Shown: positions 35,693 to 46,605 of the stretch, piece by piece
Layout: the number at the start of each line of letters is the position of its first letter
Numbering within the stretch: position 1 is the stretch's first letter
Assembly: GCA_003971905.1 (NCBI GenBank)
Contig: RSEE01000161.1
Location: forward strand, 1 to 64,000
DNA from: Moniliella sp. 'wahieum'
Lineage: Eukaryota; Basidiomycota; Moniliellomycetes; Moniliellales; Moniliellaceae
Length of the DNA stretch: 64,000 bases
Reading direction: 5' to 3'
The notes under the pieces: generated by a model
Seen by the model: the letters and a program-made list of their open reading frames with translations, nothing else
What the model was told of the DNA's origin: nothing
Databases searched by the model: none
Made by a program: the position numbers and the translations under genes

Positions 35693-36403
35693 CCTGAATA
35701 GCAGCAGAAGATCAGGAAGAAACACGATTATAGAGTGAACGGTCATGATTCTGTGTGTCGATGAGCCTTGTCCCCCCCGTTGGTGGTGCTGGTGCTATGC
35801 GAGATACCTTTCGTGACGAACGCATCTTCTATCTCTCTCATAAAAAGACTAGTATACGTGTCGGTGTACCATATATGCGGTAGTGATTGTTATGCATTGT
35901 CGTGTGCCCAGTGGTGGCTCAAGTGTACTTCAACAGCAGCCTGTAACACTTTTGCAGTGTGGATGTTACAAGAAAAAGTTCCACGGAGAGACTTTTTCCA
36001 AGAAAATTATAACCGAACACCTACAGCAGTTATTGGCAAGATGGAGCTGAATCAAGATGGAAAGCTGAGAGGCGAAGCGGCGGAGAGCAGATGAAGAGAC
36101 AACATAAGAGCATTTGCCTCTACTGTGTATATGGGGATTGACAAAGATGGGAGGTGGGAAATATAGTCCTAACCTTTTATTGCAGGATCGCGGAGCCCAG
36201 TGTTTTGCGACGGTGATCGACTTCCCCCATGTCTCGTGGTGTGCCCTTTCTGTTAGCGGATGTGTGATACTCTATCACGAGTCATCGAGTGTATCGGTCA
36301 CGCCACTGGTAAGCGGAAGCCATCTCGACTTTCCGCCCATGCGCGTGCGCAGCATTAGCTGCGCGCGCCCCTCCTTCCCCTCTTTCCTCTTCTCCCTGTT
36401 GCA

Positions 36404-36730
36404 TTGAAGATTGGACTAGCGTCAGGACCTTACAAGAAGCTATCTCTGACTGTTCTCGTCTTTTTCGTGCACAGTTTACTTTGTTGCACTAGTGCTTGGC
36501 CCATTGGAAGCTCGGAGCTTGCCCGGGTCCAACGAACGACAAGCTCTCAGGCCTTAAAGCTTAACCCATGGGAAGCTCGTAGTTATCTCGGCGTTAACGG
36601 ACGACAGCTTTCCGAGCGATCTCCGGTGACCGACTCCTCGTCCTCACCCATCGACCGCTCCGCACGTACCTCTCGTGCCTTGCCCATTCTTACACTTTCA
36701 GACCCCCTAGTCGCTACGCCACTTGGTTAG
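36404..36730 (+). CDS. possible small secreted protein (start uncertain)
   Basis: The frame encodes a strong signal-peptide-like stretch (KKLSLTVLVFFVHSLLCCT followed by SAWPIG) and about 80 further residues rich in Ser, Arg and Leu, ending at 36730. It begins at TTG, not ATG; the context CATTGAAG would become ATGAAG with one T fewer, a type of error frequent in this window. A C/T-rich leader precedes it, as in other genes here. No family is recognised. It may be spurious. Confidence 0.3.
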   Translation: MKIGLASGPYKKLSLTVLVFFVHSLLCCTSAWPIGSSELARVQRTTSSQALKLNPWEARSYLGVNGRQLSERSPVTDSSSSPIDRSARTSRALPILTLSDPLVATPLG

Positions 36731-36985
36731 CCACTTGAAAAACTAGATACAAAATGGGAAACGCCCATGCACACTTTTACGTACGTCTCACGTGAACCGC
36801 CGGCGGCGCAGCCAGCCACTCCAGCCACCAGCGAGTAACGATGATATTACTTTGGGTTCCAGCGTGGAATGGTGGACCGGGGGAGCGGTGGTTACGGTGG
36901 CGACGGGCAAACGGTGGCAACGCAGCACGAAGCTGCCGCGAAAGCTGACCGGGCCGTAGGCCCCCGGTGGTCTCCTCGTTCCTAT

Positions 36986-36991
36986 TATAAA
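36986..36991 (+). promoter_or_regulatory. possible TATA box
   Basis: TATAAA in GC-richer surroundings, about 240 bp upstream of the possible orphan exon at 37231-37393. Confidence 0.3.
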
Positions 36992-37230
36992 CCCAGCGAA
37001 GAGGCTCCGCGGACTCCGAATTAAACTAGCAAGCAGTAGCTTCCTCTTACCGTGTAGCTCTCTCGTTCTGGTTGCTACATATCCCCGCAACAAAAAAAAC
37101 GCCTCTCCTGCCCGCCTTTTCGATCGCCCAATACGCCACACTGTCTTATACGCTTCAGGCATCATGCATCATGCATCATGCATTACACGCCATGCGTCAG
37201 CGCTTCAACGTCCAATGGCGGTTTGCCTAG

Positions 37231-37393
37231 CACGTGGCTCAGGACGCCGCACCACCAGCCACAGTGGCAGATGCTCCACCTTCGGCGAAGCTCGACGAAG
37301 AAACACTCAGACTGGGTACTGTTGATGACGTTGATGGCTTTGACCTTCGCTTTCGTAACTGCATTGCTACTGGCGCTCAGGCTGAGCTGTCAG
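37231..37393 (+). other. possible orphan exon
   Basis: Between a good acceptor (TTTGCCTAG, ending 37230) and a donor (CAG|GTAACA at 37394) lies an open frame of protein-like composition (AKLDEETLRLGTVDDVDGFD, then LRFRNCIATGAQAELS). No partner exons are recognised. It may be a remnant of a gene or chance. Confidence 0.25.
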
Positions 37394-37778
37394 GTAACAT
37401 GCACAACAGGCAGGTAGCTTGGAGCTCGGGCCTTGACGTGGTGCATGATGCATGGTACTTGATGTACAATGCGTGATCCGTTTACGCGCTTACACATTAT
37501 CAGCTTAGCGCTTACGGCGATAAACGGGTTAAACGTTAAACGGTGAACGTAAATGTAAACGTAAACGTTTGTTTTCCTAAGGCCTAAGCCTTAGGCCCCA
37601 GGGACATGGGACAGGGGATGTGCTTAGACATGTGACAGTGCGCTGACGCGCATGATCGTGATCATGCAGCACGATGCATAGGATGCATCGCACATTTTCA
37701 CGGCACTGGGTTGGTTACTAGCTTGCTCGGTATCGAGTGAGGCCGATGCGGAGGATCGATGATGCAGGCGTCTGAGGG

Positions 37779-37840
37779 CATGATGTGCATGATGCATGAT
37801 GTATATGATGCATGATGCATGATGCATGATGCATGATGCA
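37779..37840. repeat. longest (TGATGCA)n tract
   Basis: About eight heptamer units, with one TGATGTA variant and a TATATGA interruption. Each junction makes an ATGCAT palindrome. Confidence 0.9.
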
Positions 37841-38179
37841 GGAGTCGTGGGGATGAAATTTGAAAGTCAAACAAAGCATGACTGTGGGAGGCTCTGAAGC
37901 TCCCGGTGACCGGTGACCTGAGGCCGCTGCAAGCTGCAAGCTGCGGCCTGCTGCAACTCAAAGATCTAAGACCTAAACGTCAACCAGACATCATTGCATC
38001 ATGCATCATGCATCAGCTCTTCAGCGTTAGACGTTAGCGCGTTAGCGCGGCGTTAGCGCGGGTCAGCGTCAGCAGATATAACGCGTAACGCAGCCGCGGC
38101 GGTGGCGCAGTGCGGCCTGGCACTGTTCGAGAGCCACCTTGGGACTGTCTGGATGCTGTTACACGTTACGCGTTACGAG

Positions 38180-38602
38180 TTGACGACTTGGGCCGCCGGT
38201 AAAACGTAAACCGGTGATCAGTGGCCGGTGACCGGTGACCGGTGAGATATGAGAATCTGGGACCGTGGCTCAAGCTTCAAGCTCAAGCCCAGGCCTCAGG
38301 CTCAGGGTGAGCTTCAAGCTTTACGCTTCACTCCTTCTGGTTCTCCCTGTTCTCCCCGATCCGGGGCTACCGGCCGGCTACCTCTGCGGATCAAAATGAT
38401 GGTTGCGGCCGAAGCCGAATAGTGACTAGTGATGATCACTAGTCGACAGAATGGGTGTTCGGTGGTTGGCGACCGGTCGCGGCCATCAATCACCGGCACC
38501 GGTGGGGGTCCGCAGTCACCTAGTCACCGGTCACCTAGTCACGGGTCACTAGGTCACTATCATGAGGCATTCACCGGTCACCGGTCACCATGCATCATGC
38601 AT
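38180..38602. repeat. mosaic of CCGGTGACC/GGTCACCGG palindromic words
   Basis: Tandem and inverted copies of GGTGACC and GGTCACC around CCGG or CTAG centres (for example 38222-38244 and 38516-38590), with AAGCTT-type repeats between (38270-38320). The density suggests a regulator-binding array or a recombination-prone element; this is inference. Confidence 0.7.
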
Positions 38603-38741
38603 CCTGAAAACTTCCTCTGTTGTTCAACGTTCATGACGTGTGACGTTCATGGATGCAAGCGCTAGCATGCCCCCCTCCAGCCTCAACATTCAATATTCAA
38701 CACACGACATCTCTTCCCATCCTCTTGGGGCACATGCGAGG

Positions 38742-38749
38742 TATAAATA
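38742..38749 (+). promoter_or_regulatory. TATA box of the alcohol dehydrogenase gene
   Basis: TATAAATA lies about 180 bp upstream of the ATG and 90 bp upstream of a likely 5' leader intron. Confidence 0.7.
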
Positions 38750-38831
38750 CCACGCAGGCGACACGACCATCGCCTCTTCGTCCACCCCCACCCCAACAAG
38801 CCCCTCCACACTTCTTTGTGTTTCTCCATCA

Positions 38832-38915
38832 GTACGTTGTTGATCCGATTCCATTTCAACAACGGGCCATCTTGATGGTATTGTAGGGCGTGACTGACCT
38901 ATTATCCCCCCACAG
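38832..38915 (+). other. probable 5' leader intron of the dehydrogenase gene
   Basis: The donor GTACGT (38832), the usual donor in this window, a branch site CTGAC near 38892 and the acceptor CCACAG (38910-38915) end 5 bp before the ATG at 38921. Confidence 0.65.
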
Positions 38916-38920
38916 CCATC

Positions 38921-39958
38921 ATGCCCACCACTGTCAAGGTCTACCAGGTCAACGATGCCACCGGCCCTCTTGTCCCTGGCACCATCGAACGCCGCGACTT
39001 GCGTGAGAACGATGTGGCGATTGACATCACTGCTTCCGGTTTCTGCATGTCCGACCTCCACACTGCCCGTGGCGACTGGGGCCCCATCCAATACCCTGTC
39101 ATTGTTGGCCACGAGATTGTGGGCCGCGTGACCGAATCGCGCGACCCTCGGTACAAGAAGGGGGACTACGTCGGCGTTGGCTGCATGGTTGACTCGTGCA
39201 AGCACTGCGAGCAGTGCAACCACTCCGAGGAACAGTTCTGCCACGAGGGTGCGACCATGACGTACAACAGCAAGGACCGTGTTGACGGCTCCCGCACTGC
39301 TGGTGGCTACTCGCAGAGCATTGTCGTTCGTGGCGACTTTGTTCTGAAGGTGCCTGAGAACCTTGACGCCTTTGGCGCTGCCCCTCTCCTGTGCGCTGGC
39401 ATTACCACCTACTCTCCGTTGGCCCGCTTTGGGGCTGGCCCGGGTAAGAAGGTCCTCGTTGCCGGTCTTGGCGGTCTGGGCCACATGGCCATCAAGATTG
39501 CCCACGCCATGGGTGCCGAGGTCACTGTCTCGTCTCGCTCTGAGTCCAAGGGCAAGGAGGCCAAGTCCCTCGGTGCCGACAACCTGCTCATCATCACTGA
39601 TCCCGAGCAGATGAAGGCGGCAGCTGGCACGTTCGACATCATCATTGACACTATCTCTGTCGACCACAACCTGGCTGACTACGTGGCCCTCCTCAAGCCT
39701 CACGGCACCATGGCCCTTGCCGGCCACTTGGGCCCCACCAACTTCAACACTGCTGGCCTCGTGATGGGGAACAAGATGCTGGCTGGTTCGCTCATTGGCG
39801 GTATCAAGGAGACCCAGGAGATGCTTGACTTCTGCGGCAAGCACAACATCACTGCCACCGTCGAGAAGGTGAGCTACAAGGACATCAACCACGTCTGGGA
39901 GCGCCTCGAGAACAGCGACGTCAAGTACCGCTTCGTCTTTGACCCTGCCACCCTTTAA
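38921..39958 (+). CDS. zinc-type NADP alcohol dehydrogenase (cinnamyl/ADH6-like)
   Basis: A 345-residue medium-chain zinc dehydrogenase, complete and intronless in the coding part. Signatures: catalytic zinc ligands in GFCMSDLH and VGHEIVG, structural zinc cysteines in CKHCEQCNHSEEQFC, and the Rossmann motif GLGGLGHMAIKIAHAMGAEV followed by SSRSESK, where a basic/Ser patch favours NADPH. This matches the Adh6/Adh7-cinnamyl group that reduces aldehydes. A TATA box, a likely leader intron and a very repeat-dense upstream region suggest strong, regulated expression. Codon use is strongly biased to C-ending codons, in keeping with high expression. No frame break. Confidence 0.95.
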   Translation: MPTTVKVYQVNDATGPLVPGTIERRDLRENDVAIDITASGFCMSDLHTARGDWGPIQYPVIVGHEIVGRVTESRDPRYKKGDYVGVGCMVDSCKHCEQCNHSEEQFCHEGATMTYNSKDRVDGSRTAGGYSQSIVVRGDFVLKVPENLDAFGAAPLLCAGITTYSPLARFGAGPGKKVLVAGLGGLGHMAIKIAHAMGAEVTVSSRSESKGKEAKSLGADNLLIITDPEQMKAAAGTFDIIIDTISVDHNLADYVALLKPHGTMALAGHLGPTNFNTAGLVMGNKMLAGSLIGGIKETQEMLDFCGKHNITATVEKVSYKDINHVWERLENSDVKYRFVFDPATL

Positions 39959-40625
39959 ACTGCTTGCTATCTCCACACACATGCCCCTTTAGTAACTAAA
40001 TTATGTCCATTGGAGCGAAGCTGTGCACTGGCGAGGTTTCCACACCCTTTTGTCTTGATTGGCGTGACAACATAGCCCATTCCAACCTCTGTAGTCTGGT
40101 GGAAGCACTGCTGTAATAAGTACAACTAGAGGTAAAAAGGTATGTTGACCATCTTCACGAGCTCTTCGAGGCTTGGCATCGATAAGATCTTCGCGCTTCT
40201 GGCGGCAAAAACAGTTTGGCGGCGGCAATTTAATGTTGAACGTTCGAATTCTATGCCTCGTCGAAACATTTGATTCGTAACGGGAAGATCGCCAGCGCTG
40301 CAGGACCGACGGTGGTCAACGTTTCAATCCTGAATAGGGAGTTGAGCCTCACACATGTGTGCCTGAAGCCTGAAAAAGCCTGGTGCATGACACGCCAGCC
40401 ACACTAACCCATTGCCACGCGGTGCCTCTCGGAGCAAACCAGGGCGTCATCGGGGCAGCGGCTAGAGAGGCTCACTGCTCCTTGGCACCCCACCATCTCT
40501 GCCGTCGCTGGTCGCTGCAGCCCTTCGGCTGTGCCTTTGCTGCTGTGCACGTCCGTTTGTGCCGCACGTTTGCTCGTCGTTGTGAGGCCGCACTCTTACC
40601 ATCTTGGTCCCGCTAGCGTTTGCCG
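39959..40625. other. intergenic region, dehydrogenase to GDA1
   Basis: 3' flank and GDA1 promoter. I see no gene or clear signal here. Confidence 0.5.
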
Positions 40626-42399
40626 ATGGGGGTCAAAGAAAGGCAGGAGAGCATGGAGCTCGAGACGGTCGATGACCGGCAACCCTTTTTGCCCGTCTCC
40701 TCAGCCGGCGGTCCAGGTCGTGTGCCGAGCCCCCTTGCGAGCCAGAGTGGCCACACGAGCAACCCATCGCTCCCGTCCTCGTGTACCCAACGTGGTCTCC
40801 GTGCTGCCTTTACGCCCAGGAGAATTCTCTTTCTCATCGGGGCTTTCCTTCTCGTGTCCATCTGGGCACTCGCGAGGTCGGGTAGCCAGGTGGGCCAGGC
40901 AGTGTCTTCGGTTGGGGGTACGGTGGGTGGATGGTCGGGATGGTCAAACAGCCATCCGCTGAGCCATGTGCGCCAACGACCCAGCCTTGCTTCCAACCCT
41001 CTCGAAACCAGCGCATGTCCCGGGTCGGACGCGGTACGGTACGGGCTGGTGATTGATGCCGGCAGCCAAGGAAGTCGCATTCATGTGTACAAGTTCAACA
41101 CGTGCTCTCAGACCCGGGGGCAGGCGGGAGCGATGCCCGAATTGGAGGACGAATTATTCAAAGCAAAAAAGGGTGGGCTGAGCAAGTACGCTGGCCGGCC
41201 GATCGAGGCAGCCGAGAGCCTGCATGAGCTGATGGATGCGGCGTTGGATCGGGTTCCTGTGTCCCTGCACAAGTGCACGCCTGTGGCGGTGAAAGCTACC
41301 GCGGGTCTGCGTTTGACGGGAGAGAAGGAGGCCAAGGACATTCTTGATGCAGTGCGGCAAATGTTGTCGACACGGTACCCATTCCCATTGGCCGATGCAC
41401 CAGGGCACAATGCTGTGGAGATTATGGACGGGGCTGAGGAGGCAGTGTATGCCTGGATTACAGTCAACTACCTCCTGGGTCGCATTGGGGGTCCGCATAC
41501 TTCTGCCCCAACCGCTGCTGTGCTGGATTTGGGTGGAGCCAGCACACAGATTGTTTTTGAGCCACGCACACTCGGGTCGGGTCCTGAAGTAGCAGCCATG
41601 CGCCCTGGAGCGCATGTCTACGAGTTGCCCAACTTGGCAGGCAAAGCTCATGTCCTGTACCAAAACTCGTACCTGGGATACGGCCTGATGCAAGCGCGCC
41701 AGGCGACTCACGCCCTTTCTGCCTTCCTTCATGGTCTGGCCCAGGCCCGCAACCCGCACCGTCCCAGTACCGAGGGAGTGGCCCCTCATCATTGTCTCAC
41801 GCGCAACCAAGTAAAGAGCGTGAACGTCACTCTTCTCCCCTCTGCGACTGTCGCCTCTGGCCCGCCGTCGACCAATGTGCGCCGCGCAACCCTGGCCCCG
41901 CATGTCTTCCAAGGCACAGCGATTGGGCCCGAAGCGTGTGCGGCGGTGATGGAGACTGTCCTGGACAAGCACGCCCCTTGCGACACGGGTCCCTGTGCAT
42001 TTGGGGGTGTACCAACCTAGTTTGGTCAAGAGCTTGCCAGAGGGCGCCCCAGTTGTGGCGCTTTCCTACTTTTATGATCGACTTGCCCCCCTTGGGCTGA
42101 CGCCTACATTCACCGTCAAACAACTTGGAGCGCTGGTGGCGGACGTGTGCAAGGATCCACTGTCATGGCCGGCACGCTGGCCAGTAGAAAAGTACCCTGA
42201 TGCACTTAAGGAGCTGTATGACCGGCCGGAATCGTGTTTAGACACGACATACCTCCACACCTTACTCAAGTACGGCTATGAGCTGTCGGACAAGCATATG
42301 GTTGTAACTGACAAGAAAATTGCGGGCACCGAGCTTGGCTGGGCGCTGGGCGCCCAGCTGGCCATCCTCGAGCGGACTGACATCCAGTGCCGGGTGTGA
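40626..42399 (+). CDS. GDA1: Golgi guanosine diphosphatase (GDA1/CD39 NTPDase), frame-broken
   Basis: GDA1 hydrolyses GDP to GMP in the Golgi lumen, driving GDP-mannose import for mannosylation. The protein is a type II membrane protein: a short cytosolic tail, one transmembrane segment (RILFLIGAFLLVSIWALA), then the lumenal NTPDase domain with apyrase regions IDAGSQGSRIHVYKFN (ACR1), VKATAGLRL (ACR2), MDGAEEAVYAWITVNYLLG (ACR3) and LDLGGASTQIVFEP (ACR4). The frame shifts at TTTGGGGGTG (near 42004): CAFGG continues as VYQPSLVKSLPEGAP in the next frame to the stop at 42399. ACR1 has Gln where the family has Ser/Thr. YND1 is the alternative; the single N-terminal membrane segment favours GDA1. 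Convergent with RAD17. Confidence 0.9.
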
Positions 42400-42935
42400 G
42401 TACTTAGTATAGTTGCAATGCATGACGTGCAGAGATCATTGCCGAGTAGAAATGCTGCGCAACGGCGGTGTGCTTTGCGTGGATGCGCTCTTATCGCATC
42501 CGTGGTGGCTATTCAGTTATGCCACACTAATGCCAGCCGGGGCGGGGGAGTTGATTTTGGGGAAGGATCTAACACTGTCCCTTCTGCTTCTGGGGGAGGG
42601 GAGGGTTTACGTTGACGTGTTGGTACGTTGGGGGGATTGAGGTGCCTGGTATGGTGCATCTGATGGGTTACACTATTGAACTCAGTCAGTACATGGACCG
42701 ACGTCACTTTTGCTGGTCCACAATCGAAGCGACTTGCTACCAAACCCGTGCGATCCTCGAAGCTACGGCTTTGGACAGTCGCATTCGCCTGAAGTCGCCG
42801 GTGGTGGATGGAGGCATGACTAACAGTGACGAGACAATAATGCAGATCAGCAGGAACTAACAGGACCCAACCGCCGAGCAAATCAAGATTAAAGGCTACA
42901 AAGACAGTGAGCCAACAATCGATTCGAGTCCAAGG
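42400..42935. other. convergent 3' region, GDA1/RAD17
   Basis: About 540 bp between convergent stops. No further gene is supported. Confidence 0.5.
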
Positions 42936-45900
42936 CTACAAATGGTCCAGGGTGAGTGCGACCGCCTCCCACCCTTCGTCCTCAAACTCATCATCATCGT
43001 CGATGTCCATCGACCCACCAGGTGCACGTCCATCCGCATCCTCAATGGCGTCGTCGGATAGTTCACCGAGCTCATCAAGAAGCTGCTCTGGCGAACCGTC
43101 GAGTGCATTGTTCCGATGTAACGCCGCAACTGGTGTATCCGTCTCATCCGCTCCCCCTCCCCCGCCCCCATCGTCGGCAACGAGTGCCTCAGTATCCGAC
43201 CCAGCCTCAGCCTTTGCTTCTGGCACGGCGGTCAACTTGCGCAATACGGCGGTACGGGACATTGTCACTAACAATTCAAACGGTCAGCATCTCACTCAGG
43301 GCAAAGATATTACAGCATCAGGTACACTCACAAGGCACCTTTGAGAGCCGGCCGAGCAGCGGCCAGGAGAAAGGATCCGAGGCATAAATGGGCGCCGTGG
43401 GGATGGTGGAAATTGGTCGTAAGGCATCACGCAACTCGGCATGGGCCGCCTGAGCCGCACGTCGGGCTGCATACCACTCGGGCTTGCGCACCTTGGGAGG
43501 TGGCGGGGCATCGTGCGGCCTTTTGGTCCAGCGCGAGGGGCGTGAGGGCTCAGCGGTGCTGGACTCGGTTAGGCGGCCGTCGGAGCCAATGACGAGGTAC
43601 GGAGGCATGTGCGTCGTGACACCCCGAACAGCCGTATGGAATTCGTATTCTTCGGCTACGCTTGATACCCCTGATCCGAATGCCAAAGACGACGGGTTGA
43701 GACTCTTGCCGCCCCCGATGAGGATGGCATCCCCCGGTCCACTCCCGCCGGAAGGAGAGCCAAAATATGCATCGGCCAAGCTAAGAGCATCGGCTATCCT
43801 CGAGCTAGCCAGCAACCCAGTTGCCTTGCGCACCAGAGGCGCAGACGCGAGCGGAATAGCCGAAGAAGACGGTTCAGATAGCTCCTCTGGTTGTGTTGCA
43901 TCCGAATCAAAATCTGACTCGTCGGGATCGGGAGCGGGTACAGACAGCTTGTCGAAATATGGGTCGTCAAACTCGGGGGGGACGGGGAGACCACGGCCTC
44001 GGGCGTAGGAGAGCATCTGCTCATGTGCTGAGGTGAATCGCGGGGCGTTGTCAAGCAAAAAAAGAGATAAATCAGCGGGGCTGACGGTAAGAGCTCCCCA
44101 GAGTTTAAGGGGATCCGTCGCTGGCTGCTGCATGAGTTTGGGCCAGGCGGGCCGACGGGCGCGCGTGCCAGAAGGACACTTAGATGCCAGTCGTTGCGTT
44201 GAGCTCGTTGTGGCCAACAGGGCCTGCTGGGCCCGTAGAACCCCGTCCAATAATTTGTCTCGACCATGGGTACTGCTCTGCTCGCCCACTTGGGATGACT
44301 GAGGTAGACTGCGGGGTCGGTCCCAGGGAAGAGCGGGCTCTTGCTTGTTATAAAGGACTTTTCCGACCAAGTGCCACAGATCCAGTCCCGCCACCCGCGC
44401 TGCCACCTTCTCCACCACGGGTCCCATTTCCTGCTCTGCTTTTGCCCTGGCCTCCGTTTCCTCCAACCGTGCGAGTGCTTTCGTACCTGCCCTAGGACGT
44501 TTCTTCCCTGGCATCCCTCCCGTCGCTGGGGGATGCTGTGGCGGGCACCCAGATCGGTCTTGGGTCATGGTCCGTAATGTTTCTTGGAGGGCGATACTGG
44601 CACCTCGCAAATCCCCCGTCAGGGATGACCGAGCCAAGGCATCAGCAGCAGCGTAGCCCATCACCCGAGTGAATCCGGCATGCGCCTCGGCTCTGGCCAA
44701 GGTGGGCCCTTCCAGTGGAGCGTCAATAGCTGTTGGTCCAGCCTTGGAGGCACAAAAGCTCAAAGCACAATCGACTGTCCGGCGGAGTGCCTGTTTGAGC
44801 ATTGTCATACTGGCTGGGTTGAGTTCAACATCAGCATAGCCTGCCTGCAGCCGTACATCGCCCAAGAGTGTGCGTGCATCCCATACGTTGGCCAGTCGAT
44901 CAGACCAACCTAAACCAGCGCCGGCATGCGATGCAGCGGCGGCTTCGCCCTCTCCATCCTCTGGCGATGCTCCGAGTTGCGGTGCAGATTCAGAGAGAAG
45001 CAATACGAGCGGTACAGGGGCAGCCAGAGTGTCAGGCTGGCTTAGAAAAGCAAGCAAAGCAGCTTGAAACGCATCCCGGGTTGGTTTGTGATACAGGTTG
45101 GGTAGGTCTTCGACAATAATTAACTTATGCCGATGACCCGATTCGGCTTCGGTTCCCGTCCCCGTTCCGTCCAAGGGAGGGAGAGCGGGCATGGCCAGGC
45201 GGGGCAACATTCCGTGAGGCGTGGACTGGGTTCGGCGCCAGGGGCTACGTGGCCCTAAGGCTTTTGCTTGGTTGCTGGAGGCCGAAGGTTCGTGATCCTC
45301 TAGCAGTGTAGAGAGTTGACTCAAGGGAAGCCGCGTGGCAGATGGGCTCAGCGAGATGGCACGGTGCGGGCCCGAAGAAGAAACCGATGATGGAGGCGAT
45401 CGAGGTGGTGCACGGGTGCGACCGGAAGATGAGAGGTAGAGCTGGAAGGGAGGCAGGGAGCGGGCATTTTGCTCGTCTCCTTCTCGGGGGGCGCAAAGGC
45501 CAAGGTTCGACCGCTTCCCGCTTCGTGGAGAAAGGCGCCGAAAAGCAGTTGATACAGATGTTAACTCACCGCCATCCCACATGCCCCGCGATGCCGAGGG
45601 AAGCGTATGTGCATTAAATGGCACGGCCTCGAACCCCCAATTGGGATCCCCTGGGATGGGTTTAGGGTATGAAAGGGGCTTGGAGGATCTTCCTGTCCCG
45701 GTGTAGCTGCGGGCACCAAAAATGATGGCGTCGGAAGTGACGCGAAAATCGGCCTCTCTACTAAGTGCTTCAACGAGGGCGCTCTTGCCCGATCCTGTGG
45801 GCCCGCGAATGCAGAGAAGACGACGCAGACGACGGAGGCTCGGGGGGCCTAGCAGCGCCTCTCGCATCCAGCCATGAACTGCACCTACCTTGGCTGGGTG

Positions 45901-46605
45901 AACCGCCAATTCAGACAGTGTCATGGGGGCAAAAGCAGTAGCCCATGGGAACGCAAAGAGGGACTGTTGGATGGAATCATGTATGACCACAGGGAGGCAC
46001 GAGTGAGGCGGCGCGGGTGGCGTGGCGGTGCTTCGGCTCGAACAATGACTGATGCGCGACTGGGATGGGGCGGAGGGAGGGAGTAGCTCTTCCGAAGCTG
46101 ATGAATCCGAGTCGATGGCTTCGTGATCGGAATCGGATAGGACAATCGTCTTGGGACGCAGTCGTCGTGAGGTGCCCGCTTTTGAGTGGTGCGGAAATCG
46201 CAGAGAGTTCTTCGGAAGTGGCCGACTGGGTGATGCAGACAGATGTACGGGTTCTGTATCACTGCTGATGCTGAGGTGCGGAGAGGGGGAGCGGGAGGGC
46301 GAGGTACGCTGTGAAGCTCCGCGTTGCCTAGACGCAGGGCGGGAAGAGCGGGAAGAACGGAGAGAGGGGGCAGGATGTGGAGAGACGACAGGGCGGGTGG
46401 AGCGACGTGGACGAGCGCTGCTTCCAACGGGGGCAAAGGTCAATCGCGCACCCAGGTTGGCCGAATGCGCGGACTGAGATGTCGGCATTGGTGTGGGCGC
46501 GGAGCTAGCGTCGGTGGTGCGCAAGCGGTGTCTCTTGCGGGCTGCGGCAGCAGGCGGCTCGGGCGAGTCAACGCTCGACGAGCGTTTGGACTTTGCTATC
46601 GCCAT
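42936..46605 (-). CDS. RAD17: RAD17/RAD24-type checkpoint clamp loader
   Basis: The large subunit of the checkpoint RFC complex, which loads the 9-1-1 clamp at damaged DNA. The first exon (46605-43332) encodes 1,091 residues without a break: a Ser/Arg-rich N-terminus, LAVHPAKVGAVHGWM, Walker A RGPTGSGKSALVEAL, Walker B LIIVEDLPNLY, and a C-terminal collar region including LWHLVGKVLYNK and LFLLDNAPRFTSAHEQML. A 64-bp intron (43268-43331, GTGAGT donor, branch CTGAC) leads to a second exon ending at 42936 with a strongly acidic tail (MDIDDDDEFEDEGWEA). Without splicing the protein would end 4 residues after the donor. It is longer than human RAD17 (about 680) because of low-complexity insertions. 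Nuclear. Confidence 0.9.
43268..43331 (-). other. RAD17 intron
   Basis: Donor GTGAGT at 43331, acceptor TTGTTAG ending at 43268. It connects the clamp-loader exon to an acidic C-terminal exon. Confidence 0.75.

Larger units (their letters stand above)
35693..38738. other. repeat-rich intergenic region
   Basis: About 3 kb without a secure gene. It holds a candidate secreted ORF at 36404-36730, a TATA box at 36986-36991 with a possible orphan exon (37231-37393), TGATGCA repeats (37160-37183, 37779-37840, 37993-38014, 38589-38602), and a dense mosaic of GTAAACG, GCGTTAGCG and CCGGTGACC words at 37.5-38.6 kb, just upstream of the alcohol dehydrogenase. Confidence 0.55.

Noticed and set aside
37779..37840. 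CRISPR-like array
   Set aside because: Units are 7 bp with no spacers, and the genome is eukaryotic. It is a microsatellite-type tract.
38690..39982. 430-codon open frame on the minus strand
   Set aside because: It is a shadow of the alcohol dehydrogenase, produced by the C-ending codon bias of that gene.
42920..42932. GATTCGAGTCC resembling a tRNA T-arm
   Set aside because: No A box or acceptor stem could be found at a suitable distance.
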